Source of the DNA: Kangiella profundi
GTDB taxonomy: Bacteria > Pseudomonadota > Gammaproteobacteria > Enterobacterales > Kangiellaceae
Assembly: GCF_002838765.1 (NCBI RefSeq)
Contig: NZ_CP025120.1
Span: forward strand, 806,001-870,000
Length of the DNA stretch: 64,000 nt
Reading direction: 5' to 3'
The position numbers were made by a program, and so were the translations under genes. Below, piece after piece: positions 1-11,160 of this stretch (the first letter of the stretch is position 1; the number at the start of each line of letters is the position of its first letter). Under the pieces are notes generated by a model. That model was not told where the DNA came from. It saw only the letters and a list, made by a program, of their open reading frames with translations, and ran no database searches.

Positions 1-1
1 C

Positions 2-337
2 CATAGTCGTCATCTGGACTTAATGGACGTGATTGCCAGTTATAATCCACGCGCCAATGCGCCGCTTGATAAAATTGCCAGCATGTTGGGCTATCCCGGA
101 AAAATGGGCATGAGTGGTGCTAAAGTCTGGGAAACCTATCATCAGGGCAACCTTAAGGCGATCCGCGATTATTGTGAGACAGATGTATTGAATACCTACC
201 TGGTGTATCTGCGTTTTGAAGTGATGCGCGGTAATTTAAGTCAGCAGGATCTGGAAGCAGAAGAACAAAAGCTTCGTGACTATCTAAGGAGTGAAAATCA
301 GCCGCATTTTAATGAATTTCTGGAAGCCTGGGGTTAA
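2..337 (+). CDS. PolB-like 3'-5' exonuclease, C-terminal part (5' end outside window)
   Basis: The reading frame is open from the first bases of the window (H-S-R-H-L-D-L before the first internal ATG at 23), so this is the C-terminal ~110 residues of a longer protein. The sequence matches my knowledge of the predicted 3'-5' exonucleases related to the PolB exonuclease domain (DNA_pol_B_exo2). Seen: the LGYPGKMGMSGAKVW segment and a Y-C-E-T-D pattern (Yx3D, the Exo III motif that supplies a metal-binding Asp). Genes of this type often sit just upstream of rlmD in pseudomonad-like genomes, as here (75 bp gap). The Exo I and II motifs lie outside the window, so activity cannot be judged. Confidence 0.8.
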   Translation, partial: HSRHLDLMDVIASYNPRANAPLDKIASMLGYPGKMGMSGAKVWETYHQGNLKAIRDYCETDVLNTYLVYLRFEVMRGNLSQQDLEAEEQKLRDYLRSENQPHFNEFLEAWG

Positions 338-412
338 TACTGGCCTTATAGGCCTGAGAGCATCAGGCATCCCTTTTATCGAATTTAATACCTATCAAAT
401 TGAGAGTTAATC

Positions 413-1759
413 ATGGCAAGAAGACGTCGTAGAAAGCCGTTACCGACCGAACCCGTACGAGCAAGCATCCATGCCTTTTCCCACGAAGGGCGTGGCATCT
501 GTAGCGTAGAAGGCAAAACGGTTTTTGTAGACAACGCCCTTAAAGGCGAAGAAGTATCCTTCCAATACACTGAAAAGCGCGGCAAGTTCGATGAAGGGGT
601 TGCCATTGAGATTCACAGCGCTTCTGAGGATCGGGTAACTCCGCCTTGTGAACATGCGGATATTTGTGGTGGTTGCAGTCTGCAACACATGAGCAATCCT
701 GCCCAGATAAACCACAAGCAAAATGTGCTGGTCGAGCAATTCGAGCACTTCGGTGGCTATTCGCACAAAAATGGTGATTATGAGCTGGTCGAGCCATTGC
801 AGGCAGACGTTCTGGGTTATCGTCGTAAGGCACGTCTTGGTGTGAAATATGTGCCTAAAAAAGGTGGAGCATTGGTAGGCTTTCGTGAAAAACGCAGTAA
901 CTTCCTGGCTAATATCGATTCATGTGTAGTACTCGATCCAAGGGTCGGCCAACTGATCACACCTCTAAAAAACATGATCAGTGAACTGGACAGCAATGAT
1001 AAAACGGCTCAACTGGAAGTTGCCATGGGCGATGACCAGGTCGCATTGGTTGTTCGTCATCTGGTTCCGTTAACCGAAAAGGATCAGAACCTCTGGATCG
1101 AATTCGGTAAAGAGCATGGGCTCTATATCTATCTGCAACCGAAAGGTCCGGATACCGTTCATTTGCTCTATGGCCCAGACACGCGTGACTGGCTGTCGTA
1201 TCGTTTTGATGATTATGATGTAGAAATGCTGTTCCACCCGATGGATTTTACTCAGGTCAACGCCAGCATTAATCAGAAAATGGTCAAGCGCGCCATCGAG
1301 TGGCTCGAACCCAAAGCAGAAGACCGTATTCTTGATTTATTCTGTGGTCTCGGCAACTTCACCATTCCATTAGCTACTCAGGCACAAAATGTGGTTGGTG
1401 TTGAAGGCAGCGAAGCCATGGTTGAGCGCGGACAGATGAATGCCAAGCACAATAATCTAAGCAACGTTGAGTTTCATGCCACCAATTTGCAAGATGACTT
1501 CACCCAGGAAGAATGGGCGCAGCAGGGTTTCAATAAAATACTGATCGACCCGCCCAGAAGTGGCGCACTAGATGTAGTGCAAAACATTACCCGTTTTAAT
1601 CCAGAACGAATTGTCTATGTATCCTGCAACCCGGCAACACTAGCGCGCGATGCAGGAGAGTTGAAGGAGAGGGGGTATAAGCTGGTGAAGGCGGGGGTTA
1701 TGGATATGTTTCCGCATACTTCCCATACTGAATCCATCGCTCTTTTTGAAATGATCTAG
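413..1759 (+). CDS. rlmD: 23S rRNA (uracil-1939-C5)-methyltransferase RlmD
   Basis: 448 aa, the usual length. An N-terminal TRAM domain (about 12-68) is followed by the Fe-S cluster cysteines C79, C85 and C88, with a fourth Cys near 167 (D-S-C-V-V). The C-terminal Rossmann methyltransferase has the SAM loop DLFCGLGNFT, the ILIDPPRSGA motif and the catalytic-Cys motif VYVSCNPATLARD. It methylates U1939 of 23S rRNA to m5U using SAM. The start ATG follows a GAGAG-type ribosome-binding site, and the first residues are strongly basic (MARRRRRK). It lies upstream of relA and mazG, the order seen in many Gammaproteobacteria. Confidence 0.95.
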   Translation: MARRRRRKPLPTEPVRASIHAFSHEGRGICSVEGKTVFVDNALKGEEVSFQYTEKRGKFDEGVAIEIHSASEDRVTPPCEHADICGGCSLQHMSNPAQINHKQNVLVEQFEHFGGYSHKNGDYELVEPLQADVLGYRRKARLGVKYVPKKGGALVGFREKRSNFLANIDSCVVLDPRVGQLITPLKNMISELDSNDKTAQLEVAMGDDQVALVVRHLVPLTEKDQNLWIEFGKEHGLYIYLQPKGPDTVHLLYGPDTRDWLSYRFDDYDVEMLFHPMDFTQVNASINQKMVKRAIEWLEPKAEDRILDLFCGLGNFTIPLATQAQNVVGVEGSEAMVERGQMNAKHNNLSNVEFHATNLQDDFTQEEWAQQGFNKILIDPPRSGALDVVQNITRFNPERIVYVSCNPATLARDAGELKERGYKLVKAGVMDMFPHTSHTESIALFEMI

Positions 1760-1792
1760 TTTTAAATAGTCTTTTTCTCCCAATACTGCGTT

Positions 1793-1853
1793 ATAAGACT
1801 TATTTGAGGTGCTCACGGACAACTAGTCCGCTCCGCGCCTCAAAAAGTCTTAT
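1793..1853. repeat. Long imperfect hairpin, REP-like intergenic element
   Basis: The outer arms ATAAGACTT and TTTGAGG (1793-1809, one bulged A) are complementary to CCTCAAA plus AAGTCTTAT (1838-1853), giving a 16-bp stem with one bulge. Inside, GGAC and GTCC flank AACTA, followed by GCTCCGCG. The stem is GC-rich in the middle with no U-run, so it does not look like a simple rlmD terminator. It shares its layout with the palindrome at 1938-1952. Confidence 0.55.
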
Positions 1854-1937
1854 GTCTTGTCTTGAAAGAAAAGTCCTGCTTTAAAACCATGCCGGGAAGA
1901 GCGTCGCTGACTTTTTATGCTTTGTTATAATTCTCAA

Positions 1938-1952
1938 TGACCTTCTAGGTCA
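1938..1952. repeat. Short palindrome related to the 1793 hairpin
   Basis: TGACCT and AGGTCA are perfect inverted arms around TCT. The flanks CTCA on the left and CTCCGCTC on the right match the flanks of the inner palindrome at about 1812-1835. The arm sequence differs (GACC/GGTC versus GGAC/GTCC) but stays self-complementary, and both centres contain CTAG. Confidence 0.45.
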
Positions 1953-2240
1953 CCTCCGCTCTTTCGCAACTCTTTGCCGCGAGCTTAAGCATTTTAGTTA
2001 TTTCTTGCAGTTATTAGATATTGTGATTTTTTAATTTTGCCTCACCTAAAGCCATTTTATCTCCCTTTCAGGTTCAACCGTGTTGTCTTTGCTGTTGGTG
2101 TGCCTTGTCCCACTGAATAATGACTTATTGTAATGTTTATGTATCAAGGCAAGCCCTACTAATAATTTGAACCTTTAACCCAAACTAAGCACCAATACAC
2201 TTGCTTACACCCTGATTACTTTTCTGTACTTCCAATAAAA

Positions 2241-2274
2241 ACCAATACTGCTAATATAGCTCTTCAGTATTGGT
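2241..2274. promoter_or_regulatory. 10-bp perfect inverted repeat upstream of relA
   Basis: ACCAATACTG (2241-2250) and CAGTATTGGT (2265-2274) are exact reverse complements separated by 14 AT-rich bases. The element ends 45 bp before the relA ATG. It could be a dimeric operator or a 5'-UTR hairpin. There is no U-tract, so a terminator is unlikely. Function is not known. Confidence 0.45.
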
Positions 2275-2319
2275 TCGTCATATGAAGGTTTATAAACAAG
2301 GACTTAATTAGAATCTGTC

Positions 2320-4530
2320 ATGAAACGCAAAGATCACGATATATTTGAGCTGGTTGAGAATTCTCAGTTTTCGTTTGAGCAGTGGCTTGAGCTTAATCAA
2401 CTGACGGTTGAAGGTAAGCCGAAGTCTAAGTTGCAGAAAGCGGTTACTATGGCCCAGCAGAATGTATCGGTGACGCCAGTTCTTAAACTGAATACTTTGG
2501 CGGCAGGTCTGGAACTAGCTGAGGTACTGACCCATTTCAATGCAGATTTCGATACTTTGACGGCCGCGGTATTATTACCTTCTGTGATTGCTGGCTCGAT
2601 TAAGGTTGAATCCATTAAAGATAAAGTGGGTTCGACTATCGCTGGTCTAGTAGAAGGTGCGGGTCAGATGGAGGCCATGCGTAGTCTTCAACAGCAGACT
2701 GGCGCTGAGAATGACCACCAGCAGGTGGAAAGCCTGCGCAAGATGCTTCTCGGTATGGTGAACGATGCCCGGGTGGTGTTATTAAAACTTGCTGATCGCG
2801 TGGTTTCATTACGTCATATCAAAGATGCCAGTCGTGATATTCAACTGACCTTCGCACGTGAAACTAAAAATATCTTTGCACCACTGGCTAATCGTCTTGG
2901 TATTGGTCAGCTAAAGTGGGAGCTTGAAGATCTGGCTTTCCGTTACCTTGAACCTGAAGCCTACCTTTCTATCGCGAAAAGCCTGAAAGAGAAACGTGTT
3001 GATCGCGAACGCTATATTGAGGATGTTCTTCAGCTTCTAGAGAAAAAGCTCAAAGAAGAAAATATAAAAGGAGAAGTTTCAGGCCGCGTTAAACACATCT
3101 ACAGCATCTGGAAAAAGATGACCCGCAAAAATGTTGGCTTTGAAGAGATTTACGATGTTCGCGCGGTCAGGATTCTGGTCGAGCGGGTTCAGGACTGTTA
3201 CGGCGCTTTGGGTATTGTGCATGGAGAGTGGCAGCATATCCCAAAAGAATTCGATGATTATGTGGCGACGCCTAAAGAGAATGGCTATCGCTCGATTCAT
3301 ACTGCCGTTGTAGGGCCAGAAGGAAAAATTCTTGAAGTACAAATTCGTACTTTCCAGATGCATGAAGAGTCCGAGAAGGGAATTGCCGCGCACTGGGCTT
3401 ACAAAGAGGGCGCTAATCTGGCTAAAGCTGGTGTGGATGAAAAAATTGCCTGGATGCGACAGCTGCTGGAGTGGCAGAGTGAACTGGCAGATGTAAATGC
3501 TGATGAGTTGATGCAGGAATTCCAAAGCTCGGTTTCTGAAGACCGTGTCTTTGTTTTCACGCCCCAAGGTAAAGTTATCGACTTACCGGCTGGCAGTACA
3601 CCTATTGATTTTGCGTATCGTATTCACAGCTCGATTGGTCACCGCTGCGTGGGTGCTAAAATTAATGGTCGTATCGTGCCGCTGACTTACCAGGTGCACA
3701 CTGGTGAAGTTATCGAGATTATGACCCAGAAGGAAGAGTCGCCAAGCCGCGACTGGTTGATTCCACATAATGGCTATATCAGTAGTAGCCGTACCCGCCA
3801 TAAAATTCAGCAGTACTTCAATAAGCTGGATAAAGAAGACAATGCCAATGCTGGCAAACTGTTGCTGGAACGAGAGTTGTCACGTAACGATTTGGCAGCA
3901 GTGCCTCATCAGGAACTGGCGCAAAAATTGCATCTTGCCAGTGATGTAGAAATGTATACCAAAATTGGTACTGGCAATCTCGGCATTATGCAGGCACTTA
4001 ATCGCGCCAAAGAACTTTTGGAAGCGAAAAAGCCTCAACGCGATATTCAGCCGACTCTTCGCAAAAAGTCGAAACGCAAATCTTATAATGACGTTTCAGT
4101 GTCCGGAGTGGGGGATTTACTAACCAGTATTGCTAAATGCTGTAAACCCGTTCCCGGCGAGGATATTATTGGCTATATCACACAAGGTCGCGGAATCGTC
4201 ATTCACCACAAAGACTGTACCCATGCAAAAAAAGCTCTTAAAGATAAGCCTGAGCGGATTATTCCGGTGCAGTGGGAAGCAGAGTCGACCAATGCTTATG
4301 CCGTGGATTTAATAATTACTGCCTTGGACAGAAAGAGTTTGCTGAAAGACATCACAACCGTGTTGGCCAATGAAAATGCTGGAGTGACTGATTTATCAAC
4401 CAGTAAGCGTGGCGAGCAGGTTCAAATTAATATTGAAGTTGAGCTGTCACAGCTTGAAGATCTGCAGCGCGTCATTACACTGCTCAAGCAATTACCGAAT
4501 ATTTTCAAAGTCGAACGTCGACGTGGATAA
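2320..4530 (+). CDS. relA: GTP pyrophosphokinase RelA (ppGpp synthetase I)
   Basis: 736 aa with the RelA architecture: degenerate HD domain (about 50-190), synthetase domain (about 230-390), TGS (about 400-465), linker/zinc-finger region, C-terminal ACT (about 660-736). The catalytic His-Asp of the hydrolase is lost: where bifunctional enzymes have LLHD, this protein reads LLPS (L85, L86, P87, S88). The synthetase carries the acidic E-F-D-D motif at 310-313, typical of monofunctional RelA rather than SpoT. It therefore makes (p)ppGpp on starved ribosomes and probably cannot hydrolyse it. A purine-rich AAGGAC lies about 20 bp before the ATG, too far to be a standard ribosome-binding site, so translation initiation may be weak. 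mazG follows 9 bp downstream, a likely operon. Confidence 0.95.
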   Translation: MKRKDHDIFELVENSQFSFEQWLELNQLTVEGKPKSKLQKAVTMAQQNVSVTPVLKLNTLAAGLELAEVLTHFNADFDTLTAAVLLPSVIAGSIKVESIKDKVGSTIAGLVEGAGQMEAMRSLQQQTGAENDHQQVESLRKMLLGMVNDARVVLLKLADRVVSLRHIKDASRDIQLTFARETKNIFAPLANRLGIGQLKWELEDLAFRYLEPEAYLSIAKSLKEKRVDRERYIEDVLQLLEKKLKEENIKGEVSGRVKHIYSIWKKMTRKNVGFEEIYDVRAVRILVERVQDCYGALGIVHGEWQHIPKEFDDYVATPKENGYRSIHTAVVGPEGKILEVQIRTFQMHEESEKGIAAHWAYKEGANLAKAGVDEKIAWMRQLLEWQSELADVNADELMQEFQSSVSEDRVFVFTPQGKVIDLPAGSTPIDFAYRIHSSIGHRCVGAKINGRIVPLTYQVHTGEVIEIMTQKEESPSRDWLIPHNGYISSSRTRHKIQQYFNKLDKEDNANAGKLLLERELSRNDLAAVPHQELAQKLHLASDVEMYTKIGTGNLGIMQALNRAKELLEAKKPQRDIQPTLRKKSKRKSYNDVSVSGVGDLLTSIAKCCKPVPGEDIIGYITQGRGIVIHHKDCTHAKKALKDKPERIIPVQWEAESTNAYAVDLIITALDRKSLLKDITTVLANENAGVTDLSTSKRGEQVQINIEVELSQLEDLQRVITLLKQLPNIFKVERRRG

Positions 4531-4539
4531 GTTCTTACA

Positions 4540-5346
4540 ATGAGTGATAAAACAGTTTTAACCTCTCTACCACAAACTCACCGCTTGCTAACTATTATGC
4601 AGGCACTTCGTGACCCTGTGTCTGGTTGTCCCTGGGATCGCAAACAAACCTATGCCACCATCGTTCCTTACACCCTTGAAGAAGCTTACGAGGTTGCCGA
4701 TGCCATTGAGAGAGGGGACTTTGAAGAGCTACATGGCGAGCTGGGAGACTTACTGTTTCAGGTCATCTTTTATGCCCAGATTGGGCAGGAAGAAGGGCGC
4801 TTTGATTTTGAGTCGATTGCTGAAAAAGTCTCAGACAAACTGGTCAGCCGTCATCCACACGTATTTGGTGATAAAGCTTTCTCTACTGATGAAGAGCTGA
4901 AAAAGCACTGGGAACAGCAGAAACATCGTGAGCGTCAGGGCAAAGATGAATCCAATACCAGCTTGCTGGATGATTTGCCCAAACACTTCCCAGCCTTGTC
5001 TCTAGCCCAGAAAATGCAGAAGCGAGTCGGTAGGCACGGCTTTGACTGGCCTGAAGTCAGCGGTGTGATTGAAAAGATTGAAGAAGAAATTGCCGAGCTT
5101 AAGCAGGCTATTGCCAATAATGACCAGCAAAATATTGAAGAAGAAATTGGCGACTTACTGTTTTCTTGCGTCAACCTATCGCGTCACCTGAAAGTTGATG
5201 CCGAAGCTGCTTTGCGAAAAAGCGCGCGGAAGTTTGAAGCTCGTTTTAGAAAACTGGAAGACTATCTTGCTCAGAGAAGTTTAACTGTGGATAGTGCAAC
5301 GCTTGAGCAGTTGGATGAGGCCTGGAACGCGGTTAAGCAGGTATAG
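4540..5346 (+). CDS. mazG: Nucleoside triphosphate pyrophosphohydrolase MazG
   Basis: 268 aa with two tandem MazG helical domains. The first (about 20-120) has the EEAYE and ELGDLL acidic metal-binding motifs. The second (about 150-250) has EIEEEIAELKQA and EEIGDLLFS. It hydrolyses NTPs and dNTPs to the monophosphate plus pyrophosphate. E. coli MazG lowers ppGpp during starvation. It starts 9 bp after relA, so the ppGpp-making and ppGpp-modulating genes are probably co-transcribed. The stop lies 8 bp from the stop of the convergent yaiI gene. Confidence 0.93.
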   Translation: MSDKTVLTSLPQTHRLLTIMQALRDPVSGCPWDRKQTYATIVPYTLEEAYEVADAIERGDFEELHGELGDLLFQVIFYAQIGQEEGRFDFESIAEKVSDKLVSRHPHVFGDKAFSTDEELKKHWEQQKHRERQGKDESNTSLLDDLPKHFPALSLAQKMQKRVGRHGFDWPEVSGVIEKIEEEIAELKQAIANNDQQNIEEEIGDLLFSCVNLSRHLKVDAEAALRKSARKFEARFRKLEDYLAQRSLTVDSATLEQLDEAWNAVKQV

Positions 5347-5353
5347 AAGGTAG

Positions 5354-5797
5354 CTACCCCTTCGCCAAAATCCTATCCAGGTGATTGGCAAAATTCATGC
5401 GATCAGATTGACTCAAAGGTGGTGGGCCTCCGGTATGAATGCCACTGGAGCGCATGGTGTCCATAAAGTCCCGCATATTGAGCCTTCCTCGAATATTATC
5501 TTTCTTGAATAACTCACCTCGCGGACTAAGAGCCTGGCAGCCTTTTTCAATCACTTCTGCCGCCAACGGAATATCAGAAGTGATAACCAGATCGTCTTTT
5601 TCCACACGTTGCACAATTTCATTATCAGCCACATCAAAGCCTGAACTGACCTGTATTGCCTTAAGGTAGGGCGAGGGTGGTGTGCGAATGAACTGATTCG
5701 CAACAAGCGTCAATTGCGTTTTAGTGCGTTCGGCAGCACGAAATAGAATGTTTTTAATGACGACAGGGCAGGCGTCTGCATCAACCCAGATTTTCAT
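5354..5797 (-). CDS. yaiI: YaiI/UPF0178 (DUF188) family protein
   Basis: 147 aa, the usual length. It begins with the family signature [13 protein letters not shown], a PIN-like fold with acidic residues, and contains [13 protein letters not shown] and the [19 protein letters not shown] segment. The biochemical function is unknown; the PIN-like acidic core suggests a nuclease, which is inference. Transcribed against mazG with only 7 bp between stops. Confidence 0.88.
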   Translation of the reverse strand: MKIWVDADACPVVIKNILFRAAERTKTQLTLVANQFIRTPPSPYLKAIQVSSGFDVADNEIVQRVEKDDLVITSDIPLAAEVIEKGCQALSPRGELFKKDNIRGRLNMRDFMDTMRSSGIHTGGPPPLSQSDRMNFANHLDRILAKG

Positions 5798-5977
5798 GGT
5801 GATTCCAACAATACAATACTTCGGTTATTTTATATCATTTCATGCCAAGCTACTGTTTATTGATTAAAAAAATTACCTCTATCGCTGACTGTCGTAAGGG
5901 CTGCCGTAAAAATGTCGTAACTATTTAATTAAATTTTATTTATATTAGAGCTTCATTCAGGGGAACAGAGTACAAAG

Positions 5978-6529
5978 ATGAGAATCAACTCAGAATTGGT
6001 AAAGCAGCTACGCACGGAGAAACATTGGTCACAGCAACAATTAAGTGATGCCTGTGGTCTTAACTTACGAACCATTCAACGTTTAGAGAGTTCAGGGAAA
6101 GCCTCTATTGAGTCCATACGGGCTCTTGCTTCAGTGTTTGAGGTCTCACCGGATGATTTAATTCTTACGGATAATGGAGAGTCGAAAATCAATGAATCTC
6201 CCCTGTCTATCTTTGCTGCTACCAAATATTGCTTACTCAATTATGCGAATTTTGAGGGTAAAGCCTCCAGAGCTGAATATTGGTGGTTTTTCCTGTTTGT
6301 TTTGCTCATCGCGGCAGTGTCACTAGTGTTGCATGAGAAGTTGTACCTGGTTATTGGCATTTTAACCTTTATGCCTTTGGTAGCTGCCGGTACTCGGCGC
6401 TTAAATGATATCGGGCATAGTGGTTGGTGGCAGCTTCTGTTTTTAGTGCCTTTTGGAGCTGTAGCAGTGTTGATTATGTTGGCTTTGGGGAGTCAAACTC
6501 AAGAGCAGGAGTTTGCTGGCCAGGAATAG
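5978..6529 (+). CDS. XRE-family HTH protein fused to DUF805 membrane domain
   Basis: 183 aa. Residues ~5-60 are an XRE/Cro-type helix-turn-helix (LRTEKHWSQQQLSDACGL, then LRTIQRLESSG). Residues ~75-175 are a DUF805 domain with the R-A-E-Y-W-W-F signature, about three hydrophobic segments and the TRRLNDIGHSGWW motif. The predicted product is a DNA-binding protein anchored in the inner membrane. It stands alone between the yaiI and pyrG units with an AT-rich upstream region (about 5920-5960) that could hold a promoter. Targets and signal are unknown; autoregulation would be usual for XRE proteins. Confidence 0.8.
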   Translation: MRINSELVKQLRTEKHWSQQQLSDACGLNLRTIQRLESSGKASIESIRALASVFEVSPDDLILTDNGESKINESPLSIFAATKYCLLNYANFEGKASRAEYWWFFLFVLLIAAVSLVLHEKLYLVIGILTFMPLVAAGTRRLNDIGHSGWWQLLFLVPFGAVAVLIMLALGSQTQEQEFAGQE

Positions 6530-6740
6530 TAGCTTCGTACTCTGTTTGATGAAAGGCTATAACTAACTTATTGCCTTTCATCTCCAGGCTTCCAATTTTC
6601 ATCATCAGTAATTTTACAAAAACTCCTCGCCAATGCTCTGACCTTTTTGATATACTGCCTTCCCGTCTTGAGACCCTTTCTTCTCATCGACATTTGGCCG
6701 AGTTCCTTGGCCAATTTAAAGTGTGTCAGAATTCGAAAAG

Positions 6741-6798
6741 CTACAATATACAAGGCCTTCAGGCCCGTTTTTGTATTGGTGAAATTTTTATATTGTAG
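6741..6798. promoter_or_regulatory. Nested inverted repeat in the pyrG upstream region
   Basis: CTACAATATA (6741-6750) and TATATTGTAG (6789-6798) are exact reverse complements. Between them GGCC-TTCA-GGCC (about 6754-6765) forms a small hairpin followed by CGTTTTTG, which resembles a weak intrinsic terminator. The element could be an attenuator or operator controlling pyrG about 60 bp downstream. Function is inferred only. Confidence 0.4.
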
Positions 6799-6812
6799 TT
6801 TGTGGTGTTTAT

Positions 6813-8494
<1,682 letters not shown>

Positions 8495-8536
8495 TCAAAT
8501 AGTTATTAAGGTAAGACTGGTTAATAAGGTGAAAGT

Positions 8537-9397
8537 ATGAAATTACTGGATTGGGAAGTTGGTCTGGATCAACCATTTTTCTTAATTTGTGGTCCATGTG
8601 TCATTGAAAGCGAACAGCTGGCGATTGATACAGCGGGCTTCATGAAAGAAATGACTGACAGATTGGGCATTCCTTATATTTACAAATCATCGTTTGATAA
8701 AGCGAATCGCTCATCCAGTAAAAGCTTCCGTGGGCCAGGCCTTGAAGAAGGTTTGCGTATTCTGCAAAAAGTCAAAGATCAGGTCGGCGTTCCGGTATTA
8801 ACCGATGTACATGAAGATACGCCGATTAACGAAGTGGCGGATGTGGTCGATGTGATGCAAACGCCTGCTTTCCTGTGTCGTCAAACTAATTTCATTCGTA
8901 AAGTGTGTGAGCCAGGCATTCCGGTTAACATCAAAAAAGGTCAGTTTTTATCGCCATGGGACATGAAGAACGTGGTTGATAAGGCGCGCGAAACCGGTAA
9001 CCAGAACATTATGGTTTGCGAGCGCGGTGTTTCCTTTGGGTACAACAATCTGGTATCGGATATGCGTTCACTGTCGATTATGCGCGATACTGGTTGTCCT
9101 GTGGTGTATGACGCGACCCATTCCGCACAGTTACCGGGCGGGCAAGGTTCTTCTTCTGGTGGCTTGCGTGATGTGATTCCTGTTTTGGCCCGTGCTGCGA
9201 TTGCCGCTGGCGTTTCTGGTGTATTCATGGAATCACACCCGAATCCTGAAGTGGCAAAATGCGATGGCCCTAACTCTTTCCCCATGTATCGCATCGAAGA
9301 AATGCTACGCGTCATGAAAGAGCTGGATGATGTGGTGAAAAAGGCCGGCTACATTGAGGATTCGATCCACGAGTTTGGTAAGGGCGACTTGCTATAA
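8537..9397 (+). CDS. kdsA: 3-deoxy-8-phosphooctulonate (KDO-8-P) synthase
   Basis: 286 aa. Condenses PEP with arabinose-5-phosphate to give KDO-8-phosphate for lipid A-KDO. Seen: [34 protein letters not shown], the ERG motif and [11 protein letters not shown]. It is 42 bp downstream of pyrG, preceded by AAGGTGAAAG as ribosome-binding site, and ends in a clear intrinsic terminator, so the pyrG-kdsA unit probably ends here and eno has its own promoter. Confidence 0.96.
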   Translation: MKLLDWEVGLDQPFFLICGPCVIESEQLAIDTAGFMKEMTDRLGIPYIYKSSFDKANRSSSKSFRGPGLEEGLRILQKVKDQVGVPVLTDVHEDTPINEVADVVDVMQTPAFLCRQTNFIRKVCEPGIPVNIKKGQFLSPWDMKNVVDKARETGNQNIMVCERGVSFGYNNLVSDMRSLSIMRDTGCPVVYDATHSAQLPGGQGSSSGGLRDVIPVLARAAIAAGVSGVFMESHPNPEVAKCDGPNSFPMYRIEEMLRVMKELDDVVKKAGYIEDSIHEFGKGDLL

Positions 9398-9402
9398 ATT
9401 TC

Positions 9403-9432
9403 AAACACTCCTGTCCGCAGGAGTGTTTTTTT
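9403..9432 (+). terminator. Intrinsic terminator after kdsA
   Basis: A perfect 9-bp stem ACACTCCTG / CAGGAGTGT with loop TCCG is followed by a T7 run. It lies 6 bp after the kdsA stop. Confidence 0.9.
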
Positions 9433-9482
9433 ATGTCTATTCGATTTTTTTCTTTATTTAGGTTTTAGTTGAAACAATTTAA

Positions 9483-10769
<1,287 letters not shown>

Positions 10770-10848
10770 TAAACTATAGCCTTATGGGGCAAGTAAGTAC
10801 TATCATTTTAGCTTTATTTGCCCCACCTTTTCTGGCATTGTTACGTTT

Positions 10849-11148
10849 ATGAAATGGGTAGCCCTGACATTACTGGTTGTTTTAGCCAGCCTTCAATACC
10901 GAATGTGGTTCGGGCAAACCTCTTTTCGAGAAATAAAACAGCAAGAAGCCAGAATAGAGCTCGTCAAATCAGAAAACGCAGAACTCGCTTTGCGTAATCA
11001 GAAAATCCTCGCTGAAATCCATGACTTAAGAGAAGGCACTGACGCCATTGAGGAACGTGCCCGTTATCAGCTTGGCATGATAAAAGAGGGTGAAACCTTT
11101 TTCCGTATCCTCGATTCTCGTCAAGGTTCTCCTCAAGAGCAGCCTTAA
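10849..11148 (+). CDS. ftsB: Cell division protein FtsB
   Basis: 99 aa: a short cytoplasmic N-terminus, one membrane segment (about 3-21, MKWVALTLLVVLASLQYRMWFG), then a periplasmic coiled coil (about 28-65) and the conserved segment I-E-E-R-A-R-Y-Q-L-G-M-I-K. A bitopic divisome protein acting with FtsL and FtsQ. Its place between eno and ispD is the standard one. ispD starts 12 bp downstream. Confidence 0.93.
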   Translation: MKWVALTLLVVLASLQYRMWFGQTSFREIKQQEARIELVKSENAELALRNQKILAEIHDLREGTDAIEERARYQLGMIKEGETFFRILDSRQGSPQEQP

Positions 11149-11160
11149 GACTCAAACTCT

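Larger units (their letters stand above)
1760..2319. other. 560-bp gene-free interval between rlmD and relA
   Basis: No convincing coding sequence on either strand. It contains a 61-nt hairpin (1793-1853), a shorter related palindrome (1938-1952), an AT-rich stretch, and a perfect 10-bp inverted repeat close to relA (2241-2274). The nonamer CCAATACTG occurs twice: at about 1779-1787 and again in the relA-proximal inverted repeat. No tRNA or small-RNA consensus was recognised. Confidence 0.6.

Noticed and set aside
1760..2319. tRNA or riboswitch in the rlmD-relA gap
   Set aside because: No cloverleaf with T-loop GTTCRANNC and no known riboswitch core could be found by eye.
3079..3567. 162-codon minus-strand open frame inside relA
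   Set aside because: Lies fully opposite a highly conserved relA segment; no ribosome-binding site or domain. A shadow of relA.
10784..10838. Possible terminator after eno (GGGGCAA ... TTGCCCC)
   Set aside because: The loop is about 30 bases and the following T-run is interrupted; too weak to call, although it might form.
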